Under the pieces are notes generated by a model. It saw only the letters and a program-made list of their open reading frames with translations, was not told the DNA's origin and ran no database searches. From Aminipila sp047974845 (GTDB taxonomy: Bacteria > Bacillota > Clostridia > Peptostreptococcales > Anaerovoracaceae), in the NCBI GenBank assembly GCA_047974845.1, contig JBKECQ010000008.1, forward strand, positions 1 to 64,000: a stretch of DNA of 64,000 bases. The letters are read 5' to 3'. Shown piece after piece: positions 8,780-19,015 of the stretch (position 1 is its first letter; every line of letters begins with the position of its first letter). Both the position numbers and the translations under genes were made by a program.

Positions 8780-9889
8780 TTATTTTCCCAGTGTAGCAAG
8801 ATGTTTCATTAGTAAATTCGGAATTTCCTTATTAGTTGCTTGAGTTGCAACTGCACCAATATTTTGTGCAACCATAGGCATTCCATATACCACGCAGGAT
8901 TCTTGGCTTTCACCAAGAGTGTAAGCACCATTTTTCCTCATTTCCAAAAGTCCTGCTGCGCCGTCTTTTCCCATTCCGGTTAATATAATTCCTACACTAT
9001 GTCTTCCGAATTCCTTTGCTACAGAATGGAATAGAACATCTACGGAAGGGCAATGACCGCTTACTTTTTCATTTCCTCGGCAACGAAGCTTATATGTGCT
9101 TCCTAAACGTGTAACAACCATTTGGCAGTCACCAGGCGCTACGTAAACACATCCGGGCACAACTGTATCCCCATCTTCAGCTTCTTTTACCTTCATGGCA
9201 CAAATTCTGTTCAATCGCTCTGCATAAAGCTTAGTAAATCCTACCGGCATATGCTGAACAATTAAAATAGGTGGGACTTTAGCGGGCAGTCTTTGAAGCA
9301 CTTCCAATGTGGCTTCAGTTCCACCTGTTGAAGCTCCAAGTGCAATAATAATAGAATTACATACTTGGTCAGAGCAGTTTCCAACGGTTTTACCTATAAT
9401 ACTATTTAATGATGATGATACAGATGAAACAGAGTTCCTGTTTTGTGAAGTAGTAGTATTTCGTATTATAGGTGTATGCTTCGATACTTTTGCAACAGAA
9501 GCTATTTTTATTTTTGAAGCAAGTTCTGTTATAAAGGCCTCTGGTGTAACAGAACGAGTTGCATCAGGCTTTTTGACAAAATCTACAGCTCCGGCTTGAA
9601 GAGCCTCAAATATATTAATATTTGCAGCACTTACAAGGATAATCGGAATGGTAGAATTGGCCATTAGTTTTTTCGTGAGTTCAATACCGCTCATTTTGGG
9701 CATTTCAACGTCTAAACTTACAACATCCGGCTTTAGTGTGGCAATCTTTTCTTGCGCATCAATAGCGTCGGAAGCACTTCCAACAACTTCAATGCCAGGC
9801 TTGCTAGCTAAATTAGTAGTAATTAATGTTCTGTATACAGCTGAGTCGTCAACCACTAATACACGTATGTTTGCTCCTTTAATTGCCAT
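8780..9889 (-). CDS. cheB: Chemotaxis response regulator and methylesterase CheB
   Basis: CheB removes methyl groups (or deamidates) chemoreceptors when phosphorylated by CheA. The receiver domain (residues 8-125) has the acidic pair D14-D15 and phosphoacceptor D60 in SLDVEMP. The methylesterase domain (about 178-365) has the catalytic triad in ASTGG (Ser), QHMP (His) and LTGMGKDG (Asp). The Ser/Asn-rich linker between the domains is longer than usual. It is 12 bases after cheR and 18 bases before the FtsA-like gene. Confidence 0.97.
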   Translation of the reverse strand: MAIKGANIRVLVVDDSAVYRTLITTNLASKPGIEVVGSASDAIDAQEKIATLKPDVVSLDVEMPKMSGIELTKKLMANSTIPIILVSAANINIFEALQAGAVDFVKKPDATRSVTPEAFITELASKIKIASVAKVSKHTPIIRNTTTSQNRNSVSSVSSSLNSIIGKTVGNCSDQVCNSIIIALGASTGGTEATLEVLQRLPAKVPPILIVQHMPVGFTKLYAERLNRICAMKVKEAEDGDTVVPGCVYVAPGDCQMVVTRLGSTYKLRCRGNEKVSGHCPSVDVLFHSVAKEFGRHSVGIILTGMGKDGAAGLLEMRKNGAYTLGESQESCVVYGMPMVAQNIGAVATQATNKEIPNLLMKHLATLGK

Positions 9890-9901
9890 AAGTTTACCTC
9901 C

Positions 9902-10711
9902 TTAAAGTGGTTTTCTGTAGGTAGCCGGCATAATATATTCAAAATTGGATTCATCTCTATCTACTGTCTCTGAATGACCGATTAGCAAGTAGCCACCGGG
10001 GGTTAAGGCATCGTAATATCTTTGTATCAGAGCCGCCTTGGTTGGCTTGTCAAAATAAATCATTACATTTCGGCAGAAGATAACATCAAATTTAGTTTTG
10101 AACTTAATAGGCTCCATAAGGTTGAAGGTACGAAAGATAACATTTTTTCGCAAATCCTCAGTCACTTGGTAGCCACCGTCTTTTTTTGTGAAATATGCAC
10201 GTTTCCAAGGCTCAGGAAGGGATTTTAATGAATCTTCGGCATAAAATCCTTTAGAAGCTTTGCTCAGCGCATTTTGTGAAATATCTGTTGCCAAAAGGCG
10301 GGTATCCCACCTTACTGGCTTTGATTTAAAGTATTCTTTCATGATTATTGAAAGGGTATAGGGTTCTTCTCCTGAAGAACAGCCTGCACTCCATATGCTG
10401 ATGCTATTTGTTTTATTACTCTTTTCAAGGTGGGGCAGAATTGTATCATTAAAAAAAGTAAAATGATTTTCTTCCCTCATAAAAAAAGTATGATTTGTTG
10501 TTAATTTATTTAACATCATTTCAATATCATTAGTATTTTTTGTTGTCAAAATATGATCAACGTAATCAGTGAAGGTTTTATAACCCTCAGCCGCTAAATA
10601 ATTAGACAATCGACCTTCAATTAAAACTTTTTTTGCTTTTAAATTGATGCCGTAATTGTTTATTATAAAATCTGTTAGTCGGACAAAGTCTTTCTCAGAA
10701 ATATTAAACAT
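9902..10711 (-). CDS. cheR: Chemotaxis protein methyltransferase CheR
   Basis: CheR methylates glutamates on chemoreceptors using S-adenosylmethionine and opposes CheB. The 269-residue protein has the N-terminal helical domain (about 1-80), the SAM-binding motif WSAGCSSGEEPY, and CRNVMIYF followed by GGYLLIGHSE, all typical of CheR. Length is normal and there is no added TPR region. It is 33 bases after cheA and 12 bases before cheB. Confidence 0.97.
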   Translation of the reverse strand: MFNISEKDFVRLTDFIINNYGINLKAKKVLIEGRLSNYLAAEGYKTFTDYVDHILTTKNTNDIEMMLNKLTTNHTFFMREENHFTFFNDTILPHLEKSNKTNSISIWSAGCSSGEEPYTLSIIMKEYFKSKPVRWDTRLLATDISQNALSKASKGFYAEDSLKSLPEPWKRAYFTKKDGGYQVTEDLRKNVIFRTFNLMEPIKFKTKFDVIFCRNVMIYFDKPTKAALIQRYYDALTPGGYLLIGHSETVDRDESNFEYIMPATYRKPL

Positions 10712-10744
10712 ATATTATAACTCCTTTTAGGCTTCACAATCAAA

Positions 10745-13405
10745 TTAAGATACTTTGGTAAGTGTGCCTAGGTCAAAGATTAAGTGAACCGCGTCCTCAA
10801 TTTCTACGATTCCAGTAATTAAATCATGTCTGTTGTTTGCCGGAGGTGGCGCAACCGCAGATTTATCAACGTCAGCAACTAAGAAAACTTGGTCTACCAG
10901 AATTCCTAAAGTTGTGGAATTAACCTCAAGGATTATAATACAAGATTTCATACTAGAGGAATCAACAGCTTCAGAGTTTCCAAGTTTTAATCGCATATCC
11001 AATACCGGTATGATTTGTCCTCTTAAGTTGATAACACCTTTAATATAATCAGGAAGTAATGGGAATTGTGTTATGGAGAACACATTTATAATTTCCATTA
11101 CATAATCTGTATTCATTGCAAATGGCTTATCACCAACAGTGAAAGTAAGAAGCTTAAGCACTGCTGTATCCACTTTATCTTCAGAAATATAGTCGTCTCC
11201 ATCGCTGTTATCTTCTAAAGAAGCATCCTTTGCAGGGTTGTTTCTGCTGTCAAGTGTACCTGATGCAAAATTGAAGATATTAGGAACATCAAGAATTATA
11301 CTGATATTTCCATCTCCAAGAATAGTACATCCCGTAATACCAAAATCTCTTAAATTATATGCGCCAAAATATAGCGGTAAAGGTTTAACAACAACTTGGT
11401 GTTGACCGATAAGTTCGTCTACAAGTAAGCAATATGATATGCCTGCAAACTCAACCCACATAACAATACCATCTTCGATATCATCAATGCCGCCATCTAT
11501 TTTGTATAGGTTATTCAATCTAACTAAAGTAATAAAATCATCACCGCGCTGGATCATTTCTCCTCTTGCGGCATCGTTTACAATATCATCCTTAGTTGCT
11601 TTAAAGGACTGACGTATATTGGCAATAGGAATAGTAAACTGATAATCTTTTACCCTGCATTCCATACCATCTATAATAGCAAGTGTAAGAGGTATTTTAA
11701 ATGTGGTAACCGTACCTTCTCCGATTTCGGATGAAATATATACAGTTCCTCCAACCTTTTCAATATTCTTTGTTACAACATCCATACCAACTCCTCTGCC
11801 TGAGAATTCGGTAACCTGTTCCTTGGTAGAAAAGCCAGGAAGAAGTACAAGTTGTAATATTTCTTTTTTAGAGTACTCACCCTCAGGCTTTGTAAGAAGA
11901 CCTTTTTCTTTTGCAGAAGCAAGTATTTTTTCAGGATCCATTCCTCTGCCGTCATCTGTGATAGTAATAATAACTTCACTGCCCGTATGCTCAGCTTTTA
12001 AAGTAATAGTACCCTGCTCACTTTTACCCAATGAAGTACGATCATTTGCATCTGTTTCGATACCGTGATCCATAGAATTTCTAACGATATGCATTAGAGG
12101 ATCCTGTATACTGTCAACAATAGTCTTGTCTATTTCTGTATCGTTTCCAATAGTAACTAATCTAACGTCTTTGCCCAGTTTTTGACCCATATCACGAACA
12201 ATTCTGTTCATTTTTTGGAAAACGCCTGCAACAGGAACCATTCTAACAGACATAACGATGTCTTGAAGCTCTGTAGTCAATTTTCTAAGCTGTCTTGCAG
12301 ACTTAGTAAAGTTATCTAATTTTAAATCCTTTAAATCAGATGAGGACGTAACCATGGACTGAGTAATAACTAATTCGCCAACAAGAGCCATTAAGGAATC
12401 CAATTTAGATAAATTTACATTAATTAAATTGGTTTTGCTTGGCTTAGAAGGATCATGCTTTTCTTCTTTTTTATCGTCCTTCTTTTCGTTCTTATGAGAA
12501 TCTGCCTTTGAAGGATTTTCTTTTGCTTCACCTTCAACCTGTGCTGATATGATGTGTTCCTCTGCATGGGAAGCATCGCTGTGAGCTAAAGAACTCATTT
12601 CATCCTTAACATTTTCACTGTTATCATTACTTGCGTTTAAATCTGAATTAACAATAACCTCAAAATTATCTACATATATATCCTGCTTGATTACTTCCAA
12701 AGCATTATTAAAATCTTCTTCTGAATTAAAGTTTATAATCAAACCATGTTCAATAATAAATTGAGTGATTTCAGTAGTAGCTTCTAACTCTGTAGGAACA
12801 GTAGTATATTGACCAACACAAACCTCTGTAATGTTTTTTAATAACATTATAGCTCTTAAACTTTCCATGCCTCCTGTTTGATCAAATACAATTTGAACTG
12901 AATGGCAAGCGGAATCGTTTGAAGATACGCTTGAACCTTCACTACTGATTTGAGTAGGATTATTTGCTAATTTCTTTGAATCCTCAGATTCATCGCAAAC
13001 TTCACCTTTCATAATCGACAACAATGAATGGATTTCTTCTACTATTTCTTCAGAGTCTTCTTCAGTATCACCTTGTTCTACAATGGCAACTTGAGCCTTT
13101 AAGAAATCGGTAGCCTTAAACATAAGATTAAACAATCTTTGACTGTTTTTTTCTTCAACAGCTCCGTTTTCTCTGATGACAAAGAACAAATCTTCTATTC
13201 TATGAGCCACTGTCATAAGGGAATTAAACTGCATCATAGCAGAAGACCCTTTGATAGTGTGCATGATTCTAAAAATTTCATTAATTTGATCTGTAGAAAA
13301 ATAGTCGGCGCTTTCCGCATCCAACAAAAGAGCATCCAGCTGCTCTAAAAGTGTATTTGTTTCAAACAAATACATATCTAACATATTATCTAAACCATTA
13401 TCCAT
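10745..13405 (-). CDS. cheA: Chemotaxis histidine kinase CheA with an extra C-terminal CheW domain
   Basis: The 886-residue kinase carries P1 (HPt) with the phosphorylated His49 in RIMHTIKGSS, a P2-like segment (about 165-255), a charged linker, a P3 dimerisation helix pair (about 325-385), the P4 ATPase domain with N-box HIVRNSMDHGIE and glycine boxes DDGRGMD and GRGVGMD (385-572), and the P5 CheW-like domain (573-712). After a short acidic linker a second CheW-like domain follows (747-886) with VINLRGQIIPVLDMR. Ordinary CheA ends after P5. The fused domain may replace or supplement separate CheW; no cheW gene is in the window. First gene of cheA-cheR-cheB. Confidence 0.96.
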   Translation of the reverse strand: MDNGLDNMLDMYLFETNTLLEQLDALLLDAESADYFSTDQINEIFRIMHTIKGSSAMMQFNSLMTVAHRIEDLFFVIRENGAVEEKNSQRLFNLMFKATDFLKAQVAIVEQGDTEEDSEEIVEEIHSLLSIMKGEVCDESEDSKKLANNPTQISSEGSSVSSNDSACHSVQIVFDQTGGMESLRAIMLLKNITEVCVGQYTTVPTELEATTEITQFIIEHGLIINFNSEEDFNNALEVIKQDIYVDNFEVIVNSDLNASNDNSENVKDEMSSLAHSDASHAEEHIISAQVEGEAKENPSKADSHKNEKKDDKKEEKHDPSKPSKTNLINVNLSKLDSLMALVGELVITQSMVTSSSDLKDLKLDNFTKSARQLRKLTTELQDIVMSVRMVPVAGVFQKMNRIVRDMGQKLGKDVRLVTIGNDTEIDKTIVDSIQDPLMHIVRNSMDHGIETDANDRTSLGKSEQGTITLKAEHTGSEVIITITDDGRGMDPEKILASAKEKGLLTKPEGEYSKKEILQLVLLPGFSTKEQVTEFSGRGVGMDVVTKNIEKVGGTVYISSEIGEGTVTTFKIPLTLAIIDGMECRVKDYQFTIPIANIRQSFKATKDDIVNDAARGEMIQRGDDFITLVRLNNLYKIDGGIDDIEDGIVMWVEFAGISYCLLVDELIGQHQVVVKPLPLYFGAYNLRDFGITGCTILGDGNISIILDVPNIFNFASGTLDSRNNPAKDASLEDNSDGDDYISEDKVDTAVLKLLTFTVGDKPFAMNTDYVMEIINVFSITQFPLLPDYIKGVINLRGQIIPVLDMRLKLGNSEAVDSSSMKSCIIILEVNSTTLGILVDQVFLVADVDKSAVAPPPANNRHDLITGIVEIEDAVHLIFDLGTLTKVS

Positions 13406-13780
13406 AATACAAACACCACCTTACAATTGATGCTAAAATTGCATAAACTTATATACTCTATATATTAGCATAGTATTTTTGAATTATAAATAGAAAATTG
13501 TCAAAAATTGAAAGAAAATAACATAATAGGTATAGTTGGGAATCCTTAAAAACTAGTATGTATAATATAGTTAATGGAATAAAGAAAGAATCAAAATGAG
13601 TATATTTTAAATTACCGCATATTTGTTAATATATAGAAAATTAAGAAAATGTTGAATGCCTACAGGAAAAAATTATAAAAAAATCGTATAATTTTGGTAT
13701 TTTAATGTTAAGTTTTTAGAGAAAATGACGAAATATTATTTGGCGATATTACTATATATGAAAGGAGATGCGAATAAAAG
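13406..13780. other. Divergent intergenic region between cheA and the SLH gene
   Basis: 375 bases, very AT-rich, between two divergently transcribed genes. No convincing coding sequence was seen. It should hold the promoters of both. One weak sigma-A-like candidate toward the SLH gene is given separately; no clear promoter toward cheA was recognised. Confidence 0.7.
13652..13679 (+). promoter_or_regulatory. Possible sigma-A promoter of the SLH protein gene
   Basis: TTGAAT and TATAAA are separated by 16 bases, about 100 bases upstream of the SLH gene start. The match is moderate in very AT-rich DNA, so chance similarity is possible. Confidence 0.35.
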
Positions 13781-16700
13781 ATGAAAAAAATATTCTCGGT
13801 ATTGATTTGCAGTTTGTTTGTTTGCCTAGGTGCTTTTGTAACTACAGATGTCAGTTATGCAGAACATTGGGCAGATCAGTATTTGAATAACTTGGTTTCG
13901 CAGCAAATTATGCGTGGAGATGATGATGGGAATCTAAACCCTGATACTCCTATTACGCGTGCAGAATTTGTAGCTATGATGAATAGAGCTTTTGGTTACA
14001 ACACCGGAGGCAAGATTGCTTTCAATGATGTTCCGGTTGAAGCATGGTATTATGACGACATTAGTGTTGCAAAAAAACAGGGATATTTTAATGGTATTTA
14101 CCCGGATACAGCAGGACCGGATAAATATTTAAAGCGTGAGGAAGCAGTAACTATGCTTTGTCGTGCCCTTAAAATTGAAGGAAAAGAAGGAACGACCCTT
14201 GATTTCGCTGATAGCAGAGAATTTAGCGGTTGGAGTAAGGCCTATATAAATGCGGCGGTGGAAAAGAATTTTTTAACAGGATATCCTGACCAAACTTTTA
14301 AACCTTCCGATTATATGAGAAGAGGAGAAATGGCAAAAGTCTTATCTGATGTAGCGGGTGAGATTGTAAAGGAACAGGGCTCCAATTATGTAGGATACGC
14401 CAATGGTAACGTTTCTGTTGTTAAAACGGGAGCCAGCTTAAGAAATACTATAGTACCGGGTGACTTATATATTACAGCCGGTATGGGAACAGGATATACA
14501 GAGCTAGAAAATCTTGTTGTAGGCGGCGATTTAATTATCAGTGGAACGGGAAATTCTGAAAGCGGTCAGGTAAGTGTTATTCTTACTGACTGTGATATAA
14601 ATAATTTGATTATTGACTCAGGAAATTCAGATATGATGAGTGTGCGTGCAGATGGCGGCAGTGTTATTCATAATACTGTAGTAAAAAGCAATGCATATTT
14701 AGAAGAAGACAATTCAAAAGGTATTGCCTTTAAGGACATTACTCTTAAGGGGCCAAGCGGAACCTCTTTGAGCCTTTCTGGTGCTTTTGAAAATGTTATT
14801 GTTAAAGCAGAAAACAATAAACTCAGCCTTGATAAAGGCAGTATTGAATCTCTAACAGTAGATGAGGATGCAAAGAAGGGTTCTGTATTCCTACAAAAAG
14901 ATACAGTTGTTTATGCCTTTTATTGTGATACAGCCACTACTGTAACAGGGACAGGGACTGTAGAGGAAATTGTTATAAATGCCAATGGTTGCAATATATC
15001 TATGCTGCCCGATCACATATATATAAGACCGGGAATAACGGCGGTTATTAATGGTAAGCCAATGACAAGCATTGATGCAGAGGCTAATAATTCACCTCCT
15101 GAATTTTTGTCAAGCTATCCAAAATATCAGGATTTACAAGCAACCAGTGTTAAACTTCTTGCAAAAGTAAATAAACCGGGAAAAATTTATTGGGCTGTAA
15201 AGAATACTGATATTGTCAGCCCGGGTATGTCCGAAGAAGAATTGAAAACACCTGATAAGAGATACGTTGTAAAATCAGGAAATGTTACTGTTGTAGGAGA
15301 TAAGGAAATAACTATAAATGTAACAGGCCTGCAAAGTGGCGTTAATTATGAATATTATATGATGTTTGAGGACTTAAAGGAAGAAAGGACTTATGTAAAA
15401 AGCGAACCTTTTAAGACGGTAGATATAGTAGCACCTAAGTTCTTAAACGGAACACCTAAAATATTAAGCTCAACTAAGGAGTCATTTAAAATGGTAGTTA
15501 TGCCATCAAAGGATGTAACTGTTTATTGGGCAGTATTACCAAACAAGGCAGTACCACCGACTATAGAGTCATTGGCAGAACTTAAGGTTTCCGGCGCATT
15601 GGGAAAGGGAGCTTTAAGCGGATGCGAGATGAATGACCCAAGGGAAATTTGGATGACAGGTACACAGGATAAACAACTTGCGGAAAACATAACCTATGAT
15701 ATTTATATGGTTATGAAGGATTCAAGCGGAAATCTATCAAAGCTAGCAAAAGTAATTGGAACTACACTTGATCAGACTCCGCCTGAATTTATGGATGGGT
15801 ATCCTTGGAATGAGCCGGGTGCTGCAACTTCACTAAAAATTAGACATATGTCTAATGAAGCGGGCACCTTATATTGGGCAGCATATCCATTTGATTTTAA
15901 ATTCCCTCCTGTAGATGATTTCGATTCAATTACTGATGCTGCAATAAAAAAAGAATTGATTGTAAGAGCAATAACTACGGGACAAAAAGCTGTTAAGAAT
16001 GGAAAAACTACGGTTTCGGAAAAGAAAGACGCAACTCTGACTATTACCGGGCTTGACAAACAAACACCGTATGACGTGTATTTCGTGCTTATGGATAAGG
16101 CTGGAAATTACTCAGAACCTAAATCTCTATTAGGGCTGAAGACGATGGATAAGTCTGCTCCGGTTGCAGAAATGGATTTTGATAAGGTACTTGAAGGCAA
16201 TCCGTTGGTTAGTTCAAACATCAGCGTTGTATTTGATGAAATAGTATATTATGACGGTGCAGATAAGGATATAAGATTGACAATGCTACCTGATGAAGAA
16301 AAGGTTAAGGTTTTAGAGAGTATGTTCTCAGTTCATGACCTGTTGTCAGTTTCTAAACCGGACTATATAACAAATATTAAATTTGAAGAGGCTGTTATTG
16401 GAGAAAAGGACGGTAAAACCTTTGTTACCTTCCCTCAGGAAGCGTTCAATGAGGGCAGAGGATTAAATAGTGGAGGATATTATCAGTTTGAACTTAACAA
16501 TGTTGTTGATTCAGACGGAAATTCAATGAGCCAAGCTACACTTCTAACTCCGTTTAAAATTGTGCCTCCTCAAGTATATATGAGTAGATACAATGGAAGC
16601 GATGTATTAGCGGACAATGAAATTGGCTTTAGCTTAAGCCCTGCAGAGGGACTTAACAGCGATAAGTCTTTCGATGTTATTATATCCTCAGATGTATTGA

Positions 16701-18385
16701 TTACTTTTGATCTTTATGTGAATAATACGAAGGTGGCAAGTGACATAAGAATAGATGCCGGTCAGGCAAGAAGCGTTGCTTCTTTAAACCCTTCAGCCGG
16801 ATATCAAAACTTTATGGATGTGACAAACACAGACTATAAATTGCACGTTACAAACTTCAACTCAAGACCTGCCGACAGTGGGGGAATTACCGGTGGGGGA
16901 ATTACCTCTTGGGACGGAAACTTGAATATAAGCGCAATGGCAGTCATTGGTGAACCATACAACTTGACTAATCTAGGCACTGAAATTATGAATGCCAAGA
17001 ACCCGCTTGATATTGTAAAAGCTAACAAAGATACTTTAGTAGTAAGCAATCCTGAAATTTTCTCAGTGAAGAGAGTATATGCTGACACAGCGCAGCCTAT
17101 CCTAATTGACGGAATTAAGTACTTCACATACGATACGGCTGTTAGAGTTAATGTAATGTCGGATAAACCGGCAAAACTTTACTATGTAGCGGTTCCTGTT
17201 GCCAATATGGTTGGAAAAGAACCTCCAACTGTAGACCAAGTACTTGCGGGCTTACCTGCATATTTGGGAAGTAAGACAGGCATGATTAATCTTGTAGACG
17301 GTCAAGTAGAGTATGAAGAACTTATTGAGGGGTTACAGCCTAAGACAGGATACAAATTCTTCTACGTAGTAAAAGGAGTTGCTCCTGATAATCTAAAGGT
17401 TGAAAATGCGGAAAAGGACAAACTGGGTACGCCGGACTTTACTACGGATCCTCCGATTGTTCCTAGATTAGAAGATGGAGATCCTAGACCAACAGGCATT
17501 TCTACTGTTAATATGGTAGAAATGAAGGGTACTGCAAATACAGACGCAAAAGTTTATTGGGTAATGTATGCAGGTGGTGCTTATCCTGACAAACCGGGTG
17601 GAAAACCATATTTTGATGTTGATCAAGTTATTGAATTAAGTAACTCAGATGGTACTGTAGTTGACTCGGGAAGCTTCTTAGTGGCTAAGAGTACAGACAT
17701 AAATAATGAGTTGGACGGTATTCAATTTAAGTTTGAGTGTAAAAATATGGAGCCTACAAAGAGTTATGATGTATTTGTAGCTCTTCAAAGCGAATATTCA
17801 GGAATTAAGTCCGATGATGTATTTGTTTATAAAAACGTTAGATCAAAGGATGATGTTCCGCCGTATATTTCAAATAATCCAAAAACTGTTATTAAAAACA
17901 GAGTTGTTACTTCGTCCGGAGGCATTGAAGTTGCTAAATATGATGGAACTGTATCCGTAAGATTTAGTGAACCTCTTTACTATAAAAATGCTTTGGGCGG
18001 GGATAAGAGATACCCTCTTACAGCAGATAAACTAGTAAGTTCAACAGATATTACAACGGCAGGGGGAATGGCTCTTGCACCTGGGGCAGGTGGACTGTTC
18101 GCATTTGACAGATCTGATGTAACTGTGAGAGCTGTTGTTTATGCAACGGAAGATGCAGACAATGGAAAATATCCGATTATCGGTATAGACTTTAGCTTTG
18201 AAGGAGTTCAAAACGGAAGTACCATAGGAATCAATGGCGAAATCTATGATAGAGCGGGATGGCATTCCGGACAGTTTATTATGGAATTTGTCGAAGATTT
18301 AACAGATCCTAGAAACTCAGCATTTAATGTTGAATTTATTAAAACCGATAAATTAGATAGCACAAGTGATGCTGATATAATCTAA
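13781..18385 (+). CDS. Large SLH-domain surface protein with repeated Fn3-like modules
   Basis: A 1534-residue secreted wall protein. A signal peptide ends near ...DVSYA (residue 27). Three SLH domains follow (about 28-72, 81-133, 140-192), which bind secondary wall polymers; the ITRAEFVAMMNRAF and DQTFKPSDYMRRGEMAKVL segments are diagnostic. Residues about 205-430 are beta-strand repeats (GDLIISG, DITLKGPSG) resembling a solenoid. Beyond that lie at least five Fn3/Ig-like modules marked by a 'vYWAv' strand (nucleotides near 15190, 15520, 15870, 17180, 17560), some ending Y-x-VYxVxxDxxGN. A perfect AAAGGAGATG ribosome-binding site precedes it. Function is structural or adhesive; the ligand is unknown. 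Confidence 0.9.
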   Translation: MKKIFSVLICSLFVCLGAFVTTDVSYAEHWADQYLNNLVSQQIMRGDDDGNLNPDTPITRAEFVAMMNRAFGYNTGGKIAFNDVPVEAWYYDDISVAKKQGYFNGIYPDTAGPDKYLKREEAVTMLCRALKIEGKEGTTLDFADSREFSGWSKAYINAAVEKNFLTGYPDQTFKPSDYMRRGEMAKVLSDVAGEIVKEQGSNYVGYANGNVSVVKTGASLRNTIVPGDLYITAGMGTGYTELENLVVGGDLIISGTGNSESGQVSVILTDCDINNLIIDSGNSDMMSVRADGGSVIHNTVVKSNAYLEEDNSKGIAFKDITLKGPSGTSLSLSGAFENVIVKAENNKLSLDKGSIESLTVDEDAKKGSVFLQKDTVVYAFYCDTATTVTGTGTVEEIVINANGCNISMLPDHIYIRPGITAVINGKPMTSIDAEANNSPPEFLSSYPKYQDLQATSVKLLAKVNKPGKIYWAVKNTDIVSPGMSEEELKTPDKRYVVKSGNVTVVGDKEITINVTGLQSGVNYEYYMMFEDLKEERTYVKSEPFKTVDIVAPKFLNGTPKILSSTKESFKMVVMPSKDVTVYWAVLPNKAVPPTIESLAELKVSGALGKGALSGCEMNDPREIWMTGTQDKQLAENITYDIYMVMKDSSGNLSKLAKVIGTTLDQTPPEFMDGYPWNEPGAATSLKIRHMSNEAGTLYWAAYPFDFKFPPVDDFDSITDAAIKKELIVRAITTGQKAVKNGKTTVSEKKDATLTITGLDKQTPYDVYFVLMDKAGNYSEPKSLLGLKTMDKSAPVAEMDFDKVLEGNPLVSSNISVVFDEIVYYDGADKDIRLTMLPDEEKVKVLESMFSVHDLLSVSKPDYITNIKFEEAVIGEKDGKTFVTFPQEAFNEGRGLNSGGYYQFELNNVVDSDGNSMSQATLLTPFKIVPPQVYMSRYNGSDVLADNEIGFSLSPAEGLNSDKSFDVIISSDVLITFDLYVNNTKVASDIRIDAGQARSVASLNPSAGYQNFMDVTNTDYKLHVTNFNSRPADSGGITGGGITSWDGNLNISAMAVIGEPYNLTNLGTEIMNAKNPLDIVKANKDTLVVSNPEIFSVKRVYADTAQPILIDGIKYFTYDTAVRVNVMSDKPAKLYYVAVPVANMVGKEPPTVDQVLAGLPAYLGSKTGMINLVDGQVEYEELIEGLQPKTGYKFFYVVKGVAPDNLKVENAEKDKLGTPDFTTDPPIVPRLEDGDPRPTGISTVNMVEMKGTANTDAKVYWVMYAGGAYPDKPGGKPYFDVDQVIELSNSDGTVVDSGSFLVAKSTDINNELDGIQFKFECKNMEPTKSYDVFVALQSEYSGIKSDDVFVYKNVRSKDDVPPYISNNPKTVIKNRVVTSSGGIEVAKYDGTVSVRFSEPLYYKNALGGDKRYPLTADKLVSSTDITTAGGMALAPGAGGLFAFDRSDVTVRAVVYATEDADNGKYPIIGIDFSFEGVQNGSTIGINGEIYDRAGWHSGQFIMEFVEDLTDPRNSAFNVEFIKTDKLDSTSDADII

Positions 18386-18408
18386 ATAAAAAGTATAAAG
18401 ACAAGATG

Positions 18409-18442
18409 AAAAAATACTGTTTCGAAAGAAGCAGTATTTTTT
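18409..18442 (+). terminator. Rho-independent terminator after the SLH gene
   Basis: AAAAAATACTGTTTC pairs with GAAGCAGTATTTTTT around a GAAA tetraloop, with one G-U pair. The run of T residues follows directly. It lies 24 bases past the stop codon. Confidence 0.9.
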
Positions 18443-18487
18443 ATATTTCAAAAGATAGGTGATTGTGTATTTTTTTGTCAAATCGTA

Positions 18488-18516
18488 TTGTGAAGGGATT
18501 GGAAAAATAGTATAAT
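18488..18516 (+). promoter_or_regulatory. Sigma-A-type promoter upstream of flgB
   Basis: TTGTGA and a consensus TATAAT are separated by 17 bases, about 90 bases upstream of flgB and just after the SLH terminator. This suggests the flgB-flhA-fliA genes, including the sigma-28 gene, are expressed by the housekeeping polymerase, as expected for an early flagellar class. Confidence 0.7.
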
Positions 18517-18606
18517 AAAAAGAAATATATTTATATTGCTTAAGTTATAAATGAATTATGCAAAATATTTACATATAAGTTAGATATATGAAGAAAGGAA
18601 AGAGGA

Positions 18607-19002
18607 ATGAGCTGGTTAGATAACAATAATAATATACTGTTAGCTCAAAAAAGTTTAGACTACTTGTGGGAAAAACAGAGGATTATTTCTGAGAATATTG
18701 CAAACAATGATACACCTGGGTATAAGGCAAAAACCATTTCCTTTGAAGACGAACTTAGCAAAAACCTAGATAAGTTTAGAAAACAAGAGAACCCAAAGAA
18801 AACAGAAATACGAGAATCCATTTTAGGAACAAAAATAAAAGTTAATGCAAGCAATGAAGAAAGCTCGAGATTGGATGGAAATAACGTAAACCTTGACGTT
18901 GAACAGATTGAATTGAGCCGTGCTCAGTTACAATATCAATTTCAAATTTATCAAATCAATGATCAGTTTAATAGATTGAGAACTGCTATAAGTAAACGTT
19001 AG
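18607..19002 (+). CDS. flgB: Flagellar basal-body rod protein FlgB
   Basis: A 131-residue proximal rod subunit. It has the rod-protein N-terminal motif around LWEKQRIISENIANNDTPGYKA and a C-terminal helix (VEQIELSRAQLQYQFQIYQINDQFNRLRTAIS). Length is normal. FlgB is usually followed by flgC and fliE, but here flhA starts 13 bases later, so the rod genes are split from this copy. An AAAGGAAAGAGG ribosome-binding region precedes the ATG. Confidence 0.93.
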   Translation: MSWLDNNNNILLAQKSLDYLWEKQRIISENIANNDTPGYKAKTISFEDELSKNLDKFRKQENPKKTEIRESILGTKIKVNASNEESSRLDGNNVNLDVEQIELSRAQLQYQFQIYQINDQFNRLRTAISKR

Positions 19003-19015
19003 GAAGGAACATTAA

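Noticed and set aside
13742..13749. GCGATATT as a sigma-28 -10 box of the SLH gene
   Set aside because: No TAAA-like box lies 15-16 bases upstream, so it is probably chance.
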